Shown here: positions 34,501-45,560 of the stretch, one piece after another
Position numbering within the stretch: position 1 is the first letter of the stretch
How the letters are laid out: each line of letters starts with the position of its first letter
Source of the DNA: Persicaria tinctoria
Taxonomy: Eukaryota > Streptophyta > Magnoliopsida > Caryophyllales > Polygonaceae
Assembly (NCBI GenBank): GCA_037127255.1
Contig: JBANSL010000002.1
Coordinates: forward strand, 39,003,392 to 39,067,391
Direction of reading: 5' to 3'
DNA length: 64,000 nucleotides
Position numbers and translations under genes: made by a program
The notes under the pieces: model-generated
Database searches by the model: none
What the model was told of the DNA's origin: nothing
The model's input: the letters and a program-made list of their open reading frames with translations, nothing else

Positions 34501-35222
34501 GGATAACCCATCAGGCCATAACAATTTCGCTTCTTTCGATCTTCTGCCTTTATCTCGGCCTCCCGGCGCTTTACGACGCCGTTCAGCGACACGTATGTTG
34601 CAGCATAGATGATCCTCCCCCATGGGAATGCCAAAAACCGATCGACATTCTCCACCAACCGGACTATCCAGCTCCGCAGCCCCTTCCTCTGCTCCTCCCC
34701 TAACAAAACACCCTCCACAATGTACAGAAGCACTAGCTTGAATCGTCTTCGCGGGCTCCGCACCACCATTATTGAGTTCTTCAGCTCGGTCTCCAAGTCA
34801 CCGACCGTCATCTTCTCGTTTCCAAAAAACTCGTTGATAGCTTTCTCGTCGTCCTCCATGTCACTAGCTGTTGGTTGACTGCACCGCAGCCCGGTTACTA
34901 AGGCAAACTCCTTGAGGGAGAACCTCCGGAGCTTCCCCTTAATCCGGTACCACGTCTCCCACTCCTTATCGCTCGCAAGCTGTCGCTGGAGTGCATAATG
35001 CACCATTTGTGAAGAAAATTTCACACTGTGCGCCAGCTGCACAACCCCACCAAGCTGGGAGTCAAGCAGCTTCTGCCAGTCGCTAGCGTCAACATAATCA
35101 TCGATGTTGTTCAGCATTGACAGTCTTGAGCCCTGGTTGACCCGGGCCCGAAAGTGCCTAGCTTCGGGGACTATGTATTCAGGCTCTTTGTTCTTCGAGC
35201 TCACATTCTTCGTCCTCACCAT
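31583..35222 (-). pseudogene. DUF1985/Ulp1-protease gene copy C, broken
   Basis: Starts MVRTKNVSSKNKEPEYIVPE; exon 1 is 35222-34488 with a complete DUF1985 domain (HFRARVNQGSRLSMLNNIDD, RIKGKLRRFSLKEFALVTGL, VENVDRFLAFPWGRIIYAAT). Exon 2 is 34406-33975. Middle exons (about 33730-32560) encode acidic repeats around VKAGDG/GDKH and include a C13 run (33128-33140 region). The Ulp1 exon is 32299-31811 and the last exon 31727-31583. Catalytic His (KHWVALAIDL), Asp (VYDYD) and Cys (GDCGPYT) are present. Breaks: TAG at 34013-34011, a frame change near 32690, and a net 4-nt insertion in the protease exon (489 against 485 nt in A and B) that shifts frame near 32150. It is non-functional as a full protein. 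Confidence 0.85.
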
Positions 35223-36160
35223 TTCCCTCTTGCAATTTCCATCACACGAACAAAGTCAGCTTCTACCAATTATATTCGTCTCCCTCTGTCACCTAACAGA
35301 CTAACCCATGTCACTGTACCCTTGTCACTCAGTGTGAAACCCATGTCACCCATTATCAATCGGAAGCCTATAACCAATACCTCAAACCTCCTTCAATAGG
35401 ACACCTGCGACATCCACGTATCCCAATTTCCACACCTCGTCAATTCCCCTAGTCCGCCTACCACAACAAATTTAGAAACCCTTCTCTCCAAATTGGAAAC
35501 CCCTGTCACCCAATGTCAAACCCCTGTCACCCAATTCGAACCTCAAACCACCAATTTCCCCTGTCCATAGTTCCCCGACCGTTGCCCTAACCCATTCCGA
35601 AAACCACTGTCACCCAATTGGAAACCCTAACCACCGATTTCCCCTTTCCATACCCGAAAACCACCCATGCCACCACCACCCACCATTATCCAAACAAGAA
35701 AAACACCACCCCGACCCACCATTCAGACCGCCATTTCCCCAACCCCTTCACCCACTGCTTCCCCGACCCACACCCGCGCACAATACCACCAAAGGGAGAA
35801 GAGTAAAAAGGCGTACCTGATTTATGCCGTGTCTGATGTACTTTCCAGCGACGGTGGGACCCGTCCGCTCTCTCTCTCTCCTGTGTTGTTCCTCTCTCGA
35901 ACTGGCGTCTCTGTTACTGCCGAAGAAGAAACCGCCCTCTCTCTCTCTCCCTTTCTATGCCTCGCTGCAACTGCCGATGAAGATGAAGAAGCCTCTCTCT
36001 CTCTCTTTGCTATCGGTGTGTTTTCAAATGGGAGAGAGATTTGTGATTGGATGGGCATTTACTAACCCTCCCCCTATTTCTCCTTCCCGCCCTCTCTCTC
36101 TTCACTAGGCAATGATGCCTCTAATTTAATTTTCTTTTTTTTTTGGCCAACTTCACACAT
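35223..36160 (-). promoter_or_regulatory. Copy C upstream region and MULE right subterminal zone
   Basis: Non-coding on the basis of composition. It contains at least six CCCRTGTCAC-type motifs (35309, 35320, 35340, 35503, 35524, 35606), several CT microsatellite stretches (35868-35880, 35937-35950, 35994-36006) and purine-rich leader sequence on minus. This mirrors the GA-rich leader upstream of the transposase at 6480-6560. Confidence 0.55.
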
Positions 36161-36306
36161 GATAGCCGATTTATGTTGTTGGATTACCGTGGCACTTTTG
36201 CAAATTTGCACCAAAAATGGCACTCTTGCAAAACTTTCCAAATTGCTGGCATTTTTGCAAAGTTTTTTGGAAATGTGGTATTTAGTACCATTTCCTCAAT
36301 ATTTAA

Positions 36307-37030
36307 CTCAAAAACTATTTTCATCGTATGTACACATTTTGCACCCCTGCAAATTGAAGCTTGAAGTGGCCTGCAAATTGAAGCTCCAACACAATATCAT
36401 CCCCTGCAAAAGAGCATCGCTTTCGCTCAATGGTGAAGTAAAAAATGCGGGCTGAAAAGTCAAAAATCTTACATTTTAGATCGGAGGGAGTAATATTTAA
36501 AAAAAAAATCTCAAATTGAATCAGCAACAATGGTCGTCATTAATACGTCATCATTCCTCACGGTACTCACCAACGCAATACCTTCATTGCCGCACTCGTC
36601 GCTGGCGTCGTCCTCTCAGTAGTCACTCGGTCATCTCCCTCCTCCCCTCTGTTGCGGCGAATACTCAAATCAAAGACATCGCTCCTCAAATATGCTCACC
36701 CTCGATAATTCAAGCTCTCTCCAATTGGGGACCTCGTCACCTTCGGCTCCAACCATACCCACCGCCTGGCTCTTTTCCTTGTAATCGCATCTCAAACCTG
36801 TATACCATGCTCTGACTCTGATGGCTCTACCATCCCTCGACCCATCTCCTTCATCTCCGCCACCACACCAGTACTACCCCTTCCCGTCTTCACTCTTCCC
36901 CTACTTCATCGATACCACCCCTCACATCCAACCAACCGAGGGCCTCATCGTCATCGGCGATAGCATCTTCTGTTATTATTTCTTTTTAATTTAGTTTTAG
37001 TTTTTTTTATAAAAAAAAAAGGACAATAGA
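36307..37030. other. Segment between the inner and outer MULE ends
   Basis: Contains a Stowaway-like end (GATCGGAGGGAGTA, about 36480-36493) and a GC-richer stretch (36535-36970) that looks like decayed coding sequence with frame breaks (for example HGTHQRNTFIAALVAGVVLS). I cannot assign a family. It could be a gene fragment captured by the outer element, Pack-MULE style. Confidence 0.35.
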
Positions 37031-37125
37031 GCAACGAGGCAAAATAATTACAAACCTCGTGGTACCATGTGAATTACGTCAAACTTTGTTACATTATGTG
37101 AAATAGCTCCTACCTCAGGGGTACC
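37031..37125 (-). repeat. Right arm of outer inverted repeat, first part
   Basis: Inverted match to 6216-6320 (AAAATAATTACAAACCTC, GAATTACGTCAAACTTTG, CCTCAGGGGTAC). It is interrupted at 37126 by the CACTA element and resumes at 44489 as CATGTGAAAATTCCGCATAT. Confidence 0.7.
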
Positions 37126-37139
37126 ACTACCAAAAACAC

Positions 37140-37560
37140 AGGAAATAGCCACGGTCAAATAGCCACGAATTGGCCACGAATTTCCGTGGCTAAACGGTTT
37201 AGCCACGGGCATAGCCATGAATTTGACGTTCGTCGCCATTCGAGGCTATATGCCTCGACGCTAACAGCCACCAACACAATATCCGTGGCTAATAGCCACG
37301 ATCTGACAAACCCGTGGCTATGTCCGTGGCCAGTTCAGAAAGGTGCCATCCGTGGCTGTAGCGACAAAATTAGCCACGGTGTATGCCGTGGCTGATTTCG
37401 TGGCTTGGCACGTGCGAGATGTCTAGCGTCTTTCGTGGCTGATTTCGTGGCCAATTAAGTGGCTAAATTCGTGGCTTTATTATTGGTTATGGCCATGGCT
37501 ATTCTCGTGGCGATATCCGTGGCTAAGTTCGTGATTTTATTGTTGGCTATACATGTGGGC
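37140..37560. repeat. CACTA left subterminal repeat zone
   Basis: About twenty copies of TAGCCACG/CGTGGCTA or one-base variants in both orientations. Confidence 0.88.
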
Positions 37561-39550
37561 CGTCGCCTTAATCCTCATTTTGGACGCATTATATATATAT
37601 ATACACACACACGATATCATATAGAAAATATATATATAAACACATCAATAATAATAAACTAGTATAGGATCGACCAAATCCAACCATACATAAATGGAGT
37701 ACAAAAATAAAGAACAAGATTTAGATACAAAAAAAAAAACAAATTGGAGAACATATTTTATATCCTCATGAATTTCCTTATCTCCACAACATCCTCTGTA
37801 TGATTACTCCTGCAGGAACAACAAAATGCAATAAATCTTCAATAATTTGGCAACCAAGGCAAGAAAGTCATTACAATTACTAAAAAGCACATGGACTATT
37901 GTAATTAAGCAGAGTTAACACTCTTAAATAAATCTACCTGTGCAATTTCCATTGAGATCTTAGACAAGCTGTAGGAGATAAATAAAATGTGTGGAAGATG
38001 CCAACACGATGTAAGTTAATGATTGAAGGTATTGCCTCATGATGGTAAATGTGTACAACAAAACTTGTTTTAAAAAAATTGATAAATGGATTTTATTTTA
38101 TTATTATTATTATTATTATTTGACAAGGTAAAATTTCAGCTAAATGAAACCTAGCCGATAGCATCTGGGGATGTTTCTTTTCATTTGATTAGTCTTCTTG
38201 TTACAGTAAAAAAATTGTTGCCTCTTCCTCTCAAAGATTAAGGATGCTTGCATTTTGAAAGATATATTGAAGGTCAATCGGGTCTAATATTAATCATATT
38301 GGATGATTTAGAATAGTTATTAATTGGCCTTCAATGTATCTATAAGAATAAAAAAACCCAAGGAAAATAACACTTCCACTTGAATGGGATGTCATGAGCA
38401 TCGGGTTTTCACTGTATCTGCACCTACCTTAGTTATCAATGGTAGCACCAAACACTCAAAATGATAAATTTTATCAACAATCGCCTAGTAGATGACATGA
38501 TTTTGAACTGCAAATAAGTTGTGCCCGAAATTTTCCATAGAAACATGGTCATCAACATTAAACCTCAAGTTTTCATGAGATATTAATTCATACAGAACTT
38601 TTCGAGTCCCAGAACATAAGTTTACCTGCACTAAGAATACGTCCAAGGTAAGAACCGGGCTGTACCCAGGAGCAATGTCCAGATAGAAAGGAGTAGCAGA
38701 AGTTTAACTGTTGCTTTCATGTCAAGGACATCAGCACCCATCCCTAAAAGATTTACAATCATTCCATTTTTCAGACTTTTTCAAAACATCAGCACAAGGA
38801 GGAGCCTTTGAGGGATTTCAAAAGCAAAGGCTTAAAAAGAGGATTTGAGAACATTCAAATACCTAACAGGTTGAGCACAAACCGGGACCAAATCCAAGCG
38901 GGTGAGAGCCATGGCCGATTGAAAGAGAGATTGATGCGAAGCTGAAGCAGCAAACAGCGAAGATCTTCCTCAATTGGCGCTCTCTCTTGTTTTTCCTCTT
39001 CTCAAATGCGATGAATTAAAAAACCATATTTCACATCAGCAGCAAAATATAGAAAGAGAAGGACGGGGAAAGCGAGAGTAGAGGAGGAGAAGAGGGAACG
39101 AGCTCACCTTCAGCCTTCAATGGAGGGATATTCGGGACCAAGCAACGTGTCTGAAAATCAAGGATGAAGGACGTTGGGTTCGAGATCTGATGATGAAGGT
39201 CATTGGGTGGTGACGATACTTCGCATATCCGAGGAGACGTCGACAACACCATTGACAGAAGGAGGAAGAGGATGCGGCGGGGATATGAGACCAGGAGGGA
39301 GGAGGAAGAAGAAGCACCATTGACAGAAGAGGCGAAAGTTGAGAGAGGAGGCAGGAGAGCCGTCTCTGCCTTTGAGAAGCGGTCGACTGAAAAATTAGGG
39401 TTAGAGCCTATTTGAGACCGCTTTAAATTTTGACGAAAATTTTTTTTTTGGGGGGGGGGGGGAATTTACCGCTCAAAATTACAATAGGCGGTAAATAATT
39501 TCAGGAGTAAATTTTTTTTCCTTCACAATTCATATATAGAAAATAAATAT
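37561..39550. other. CACTA interior, left part
   Basis: AT-rich sequence without a recognised domain. A G/T homopolymer pair lies at about 39440-39462 and purine-rich sequence at 39050-39360. It may be old captured or host sequence, but nothing supports a gene call. Confidence 0.45.
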
Positions 39551-39819
39551 TAGGGGTGGGCACGGGACGGGACGGGATTGGGCCGGGACGGGACTCGTCC
39601 CGCGAAATTTTTTCGGGACGGGATCGGGACGGGATTGACATTTTTTTTTCGGGACGGGATGGTGTCTGGACGGGACGGGATCGGGACGGGACGTGCCTTG
39701 TCCCGCATATAAAAATAATAAAATATTATATAAATTTGCAAAGTGAAAAATGCTTTCATAATTCATTATTTAGTAAGTATAATATGTTGAATACGGTATT
39801 ATTCTCAACTATATTATTC

Positions 39820-39865
<46 letters not shown>

Positions 39866-40040
39866 CATACAATGATTGTATAATTAATTATAATGTTCAA
39901 CATATTTGGCTACATTATCTTACTAGATCAGGACGGAAAGGAATTGAGACGAGATTCACCAATATTGTCTCATTATCGATTGATAGTTGGGAAGAATACC
40001 GTATTTAATTAGCTATTTGCCTCTTGTAACTCTAAATGGG

Positions 40041-40119
<79 letters not shown>

Positions 40120-40636
40120 TCTCGGCTAAGGGAGTGGGTGCCCAGTTAGTATCTCGGCTACCCACTAATTTCTTGTAAAAATGATTTGTTGATAATAATA
40201 ATGATTTGTTGATAATAAAAAAAAATAAAAAAAAATAATAATAATCCCATGTTATAATTAAAAAAAAAAAAATATATTACTTATTTTTATTGTTATTATT
40301 ATAAAATAATTATACTTTACAAGACAAAAATATAATAAGATATAATAATATAATAATAATAATAATTTAATTATAAATTATTATTATTATTAAATTATAT
40401 TATAATATTATATAATAATATTATTATTATTATAAATTGAAAATTATTATTATAGTTATAAATAATATTTGCTCAAATAATAATAATATTATTATTATAA
40501 AAAAATATTATTATTATTATTATTATAAATGGAAGATTATGATTATAATTATAATTATAATATTTGCTCAAAATAATAATACTAATAATATATTATTATT
40601 ATTCTATAATAATAATAATATTATTATTATTATTCT

Positions 40637-40681
<45 letters not shown>

Positions 40682-40836
40682 TTATGTGCGGGACGGGACG
40701 GGATTTGCGGGATCCCACCGGGATCGTCCCGAGTTTCGTCCCGCATAATTTTTGCGGGACGGGATTCGCTATTTTGTCCTAAATTCCACCGGGATCGGGA
40801 CGGGATCGGGATTTGCGGGATTTGTGCCCACCCCTA
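39551..40836. mobile_element. G-rich hAT element nested in CACTA
   Basis: The ends TAGGGGTGGGCAC and GTGCCCACCCCTA are perfectly inverted. They are flanked by the 8-bp target duplication ATAAATAT (39543-39550 and 40837-40844). Both ends carry repeated CGGGACGGGAY units. The middle is a mass of TAA/TTA trinucleotide repeats. There is no transposase. Confidence 0.92.
40031..40118. repeat. (TAA)n microsatellite
   Basis: About 28 uninterrupted ATA/TAA units. The apparent poly-Asn reading frame here is an artefact of the repeat. Further imperfect TAA/TTA tracts fill 40198-40690. Confidence 0.95.
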
Positions 40837-40959
40837 ATAAATATCAATATCCATATCTTATGCGAATGATTTTACCCAACATTATTAAACTAGTTCAGTA
40901 TCCGTATTTTTGCGAATTTTTTAAATATCAGTTTTAATATTTTTAGGTTTGGTATAAAA

Positions 40960-43665
40960 AAATTCTTGTAAAAAGAATGTATAAGTTAGTATAATGTTTT
41001 ATTAAACATTTATTAGTCAATTATATGATTTTTCCTCTAAACATACTCTTATATTATTAAAATAAGAATTTACTACTTAATATAAGATTTTATTCCACAT
41101 TTATTAGTCACTCATATGAGTTTTCGTCAAAACATACCCTTATACTATTCTAATAAGATTATAGTAGTTGATATAAAATTTTATTCAACATTAGTTAGTC
41201 ACTTATATGAGTTTTCATCAAAACATACTCTTATTTTGTTCTAATAAGAATTTAGTAGTTAATATAAGGTTTTATTAAACCTTTGTTAGTTACTTATATG
41301 AGTTTTTCTCAAAACATAATTTTATAGTATTCTAATATAAATTTAGTAGTTACTATAACATTTTATTAAACCTTTGTTAGTTACTTATATGAGTTTTTTC
41401 TCAAAACATACTTTTATACTTTTATATGAGTTAATATAAGGTTTTATTAAACATTTTTTCATTACTTATATGAGCTAGTTTTACTCAAAACATACTGTTA
41501 TAATATTTTAATAAGAATTTAGTAGTTAATATAAGGTTTTATTAAACATTTTTTCATTACTTATATGAGCTAGTTTTACTCAAAACATACTCTTATAGTA
41601 TTTTAATAAGAACTTAGTACTTAATATAAGGTTTTATTAAACATTTGTTCATTACTTATATGAGATTTCCTCAAAACATACTCTTATTGTATTTTAATAA
41701 CAATTTATTAGTTAATATAATGTTTTGTTAAGCATTTGTTCATCACTTATATGAGTTTTCCTCAAAACATACTCTTATAGTATTCTAATAAGAATTTAGT
41801 ACTTAATATAAGGTTTTATTAAACATTTGTTCATTACTTATATGAGATTTCCTCAAAACATACTCTTATTGTATTTTAATAACAATTTATTAGTTAATAT
41901 AATGTTTTGTTAAGCATTTGTTCATCACTTATATGAGTTTTCCTCAAAACATACTCTTATAGTATTCTAATAAGAATTTAGTAGTTAATGTAAGGTTTTA
42001 TTAAACATTTGTTCATTACTTATATGAGATTTCCTCAAAACATACTCTTATTGTATTTTAATAACAATTTATTAGTTAATATAATGTTTTGTTAAGCATT
42101 TGTTCATCACTTATATGAGTTTTCCTCAAAACACACTCTTATAGTATTCTAATAAGAATTTAGTAGTTAATATAAGGTTTTATTAAACATTTGTTCATTA
42201 CTTATATGAGATTTCCTCAAAACATACTCTTATTGTATTTTAATAACAATTTATTAGTTAATATAATGTTTTGTTAAGCATTGTTCATCACTTATATGAG
42301 TTTTCCTCAAAACATACTCTTATAGTATTCTAATAAGAATTTAGTAGTTAATATAAGGTTTTATTAAGCATTTGTTCATCACTTATATGAGTTTTCCTCA
42401 AAACATAATCTTATAGTATTCTAATAAGAATTTAGTAGTTAATATAAGGTTTTATTAAACATTTGTTCATTACTTATATGAGATTTACTCAAAACTTACT
42501 CTTACAGTATTCTAATAAGAATTTATTAGTCAATATAAGGTTTTATTAAACATTTGTTCATTACTTATATGATATTTCCTCAAAACATACTCTTATTTTA
42601 TTCTAGTAAGAATTTATTAGTTAATATACGGTTTTATTAAACATTTTTTCATTACTTATATGAGTTTTCCTCAAAACATACTCTTATAGTATTTTAATAA
42701 GAATTTAGTAGTTAATATAAGGTTTTATTAAACATTTGTTCATTACTTATATGAGATTTCCTCAAAACATACTCTTATTGTATTCTAATAACAATTTATT
42801 AGTTAATATAACGTTTTATTAAGCATTTGTTCATCACTTATATGAGTTTTCCTCAAAACATAATCTTATAGTATTCTAATAAGAATTTAGTTGTTAATAT
42901 AAGGTTTTATTAAACATTTGTTCATTACTTATATGAGATTTACTCAAAACTTACTCTTACAGTATTCTAATAAGAATTTATTAGTCAATATAAGGTTTTA
43001 TTAAACATCTATTCGTTACTTATATGAATTTTCCTGAAAACATATTATTATAGTATTCTAATAAGAATTTATTAGTATTATAAGGTGTTATTAAACATAT
43101 ATTCGTTACTTATATAAGATTTCCTGAAAACATAAGGTTTTATTAAACATTTGTTCATTACTTATATGAGATTTACTCAAAACTTACTCTTACAGTATTC
43201 TAATAAGAATTTATTAGTCAATATAAGGTTTTATTAAACATCTATTCGTTACTTATATGAGTTTTCCTCAAAACATATTATTATAGTATTCTAATAAGAA
43301 TTTATTAGTATTATAAGGTGTTATTAAACATATATTCGTTACTTATATATGATTTCCTCAAAACATACTCTAATAGTATTCTAATAAGAATTTATTAGTC
43401 AGTATAAGGTTTTATTAAACATTTATTCGTTACTTATATGATTTTCCCTCAAAACACACACTTATAGTATTCTAATAAGAATTTATTACATAATATCAAG
43501 ATTTATTCCACAATCAGTAGCAAATTATATGATTTTCCTCAAAATAAACTCTCTTAATATTCTCATATGAGTTATTAGTCAATATAAGATTTTATTCAAC
43601 GATTATTAGTTACTTATATGATTTTTTTTCCTCAAAACACATTTTATTCAACAATTATTAGTTTT
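40960..43665. repeat. 91-bp minisatellite array (about 29 copies)
   Basis: The unit is built from TTTTATTAAACATTTGTTCA, TTACTTATATGAG, CCTCAAAACATACTCTTAT and TCTAATAAGAATTTA blocks. Between about 41630 and 42360 two alternating unit types (TTGTATTTTAATAACAATT and TAGTATTCTAATAAGAATT) form a dimeric, roughly 182-bp higher-order repeat. Edge copies are more diverged. Confidence 0.92.
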
Positions 43666-43799
43666 GTTTATTTTTGATTATTTATTTGCATATAAAGACA
43701 TATATCATTAATGGGCTCATTGGCGAAAAATATAGCCATATTTGGGCCTATAATAAATTAAAGCCCATTAGAAGTTGAAGTGGGTCATATGATGTTAAC

Positions 43800-44470
43800 T
43801 GTATATAGCCACGGCATTAGCCACGGATATGACCGTGGCTATTAATTGGGCTCTTTAATATGTCGAGAGCTATTAATTGGGCTTCCATATTCATTGGGCT
43901 TTGACTACTACTAACGGGTTGACCTCTTTGGGCTTTTACTATCTTTGATATTGGGCTTGACCGCCTTTGGGCTATAATATTTTTTTGGGTGATATTTTGA
44001 GCTTTAAAATTATTATTTGCTTTAATTTGTGTGAATAATTACCCAAATTCGGATATAGTAATGGACAATGAGCATGATCATATTAGCGTCGAATTCAGCC
44101 ACGGACTTTCCAATAGTGGCTAAATTCGTGGCTATTGACCATGAAATCAGGTCATGATTCCCAATTGTCACTTCTTCTTAGCCACCGGTACATCCACAGT
44201 ATTTTTTTGCGGGTTTATTGGCGTCGAAATTAGCCACGAATATTTCAATAGTAGCTAAAGTCGTGGCTAACAGCCATGATCGTGGCTAATATTCATGACA
44301 TTTTGGACACGAATTTATGTCATCACCCCCAGCCACGGATTTAGCCACAAAAAATTTCACTCGGCGCTTATTTAGCGACGGCATGTCAGGTCGTGGCTAC
44401 GTTCGTAGCTATCAGCCACGGATTCGACCACAACCCTATGTCGTTGCTAAAAAATCCGTGGCTAATTCCT
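43800..44470. repeat. CACTA right subterminal repeat zone
   Basis: More than a dozen TAGCCACG/CGTGGCTA motifs in both orientations, mirroring the left end. Confidence 0.85.
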
Positions 44471-44488
44471 GTGTTTTTGGTAGTGTAC

Positions 44489-44515
44489 CATGTGAAAATT
44501 CCGCATATCTATTTG
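44489..44515 (-). repeat. Right arm of outer inverted repeat, second part
   Basis: CATGTGAAAATTCCGCATAT continues the alignment with the complemented left arm (CACGTGAAATTTTCGTAGAT) after the CACTA insertion is removed. Confidence 0.6.
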
Positions 44516-45560
44516 TAAAATCTTGAACGATATGATATAGAGAATGAAAGAGATGGTTAGCGAACGACACTTTGATGTCCTCGATCAGCTGATGCCAAAT
44601 ACTGTATATTGACAATTGACGGGAGTTGTATTTAGAATGGGCCACCACCGGCCTTTCTTATTCAGATGATACGCTGCGTTTTAGAGTTATTATATAGATA
44701 TAGACATGAGGATTGAGGGGTCCCTTTTTTTTTTTTTTGTGTTATAACTCAAGTGAATGAATTGAAAACTTAAAAAATGCGACGTTATGTTTTTTGGGGT
44801 TGCTAGATCAGATATAACACCAGCAATGTGAGGCAGGTCATCACCCAGTTGTTCGTTTGTCCACATCCTTGATTAGCGGGTCTTTCGTTGTATTTGACCA
44901 ATATTCTAAATTATTAATATTAATTATATACCTACCATGCAATCATTCATTTGTATTATTTACGGAGTATTATTTTTTCCTATATATCAAGAGTCGTGAT
45001 AATCTCTCATCTCTTATCATGTACGTTTTATTTTCAGTCCATTCTCTTTTTTTATATATCTCATTTTAATTAATGTCTATGTTTTGAATTATCTTTAAAT
45101 AGCCACATTAATTTTAATACAAACAAATATGACTGTATCCGTACAATTGACCCTCTAGCAAATTTAAAGAAAGTTAACAATGGAAAGAAGAATAGTTAAA
45201 TTTTTTGTTTAAAAGATAGTGATGAAAATGAAATACAAGTAAAAGATTAGGGCATAAAATAGAATTTACTTAAAATATATAAAATGGGCGGAAATAAGCG
45301 GATAATAAAATCAAGCATGTGATAGGCAAAGCAAAATTGTCATTATTGGTCCCCTTGATTCTTGAATGATTAATACTCCATCCGTTCACAAATATAAGAT
45401 TGTTGACTTTTACACGTATTTTAATGAGTAAAAAACTATATAAAATATTAATTTTTTTGTAAATGTTTTTTCTGTAATATAATATTTATTAATAATACAT
45501 ATTATATTGTGAAAAAAATTGATTAAAAAATTAATTTTTTATATAATTTTTCACTGCAAA
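44516..45560. other. AT-rich intergenic DNA
   Basis: No gene recognised. A half-Stowaway-like string, CTCCATCCGTTCAC, lies at about 45378, with no matching right end found. Confidence 0.45.

Larger units (their letters stand above)
6342..36297. mobile_element. Candidate giant MULE complex (about 30 kb)
   Basis: The outer edges carry degenerate similar termini built from TTTGCAAAAATGCCA-like blocks (6342-6441; complemented 36160-36297). The identical 9-mer AATATTTAA flanks both sides (6333-6341 and 36298-36306), which is the length expected for Mutator-type insertion. Inside are a MURA-type transposase, three DUF1985/Ulp1 genes and a coiled-coil gene, i.e. the gene set of ULP1-carrying (Kaonashi/VANDAL-like) MULEs, plus a nested LTR retrotransposon. 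The left genes point right and the right genes point left. The AT-rich 9-mer could be chance, and the outer arms at 6200-6330 and 37035-37125 may instead be the true ends. Confidence 0.5.
37126..44485. mobile_element. CACTA (En/Spm-type) element, non-autonomous
   Basis: The ends are CACTACCAAAAACACAGGAA and its complement, flanked by the 3-bp target duplication TAC (37123-37125 and 44486-44488). This fits the CACTA superfamily exactly. Both subterminal zones (37140-37560 and 43800-44470) contain many TAGCCACG/CGTGGCTA motifs in both orientations, as expected for transposase-binding subterminal repeats. The 7.36-kb interior holds a nested hAT element, AT microsatellites and a long 91-bp tandem array. 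I see no TNPA/TNPD-like coding region, so it depends on a partner. Confidence 0.93.

Noticed and set aside
36535..36970. Host gene at 36.5-37.0 kb
   Set aside because: It looks partly coding but has several frame breaks and I cannot identify a family; listed only as an unassigned segment.
39556..40178. Open frame with a poly-Asn run
   Set aside because: Produced by the (TAA)n microsatellite inside a non-autonomous hAT element.
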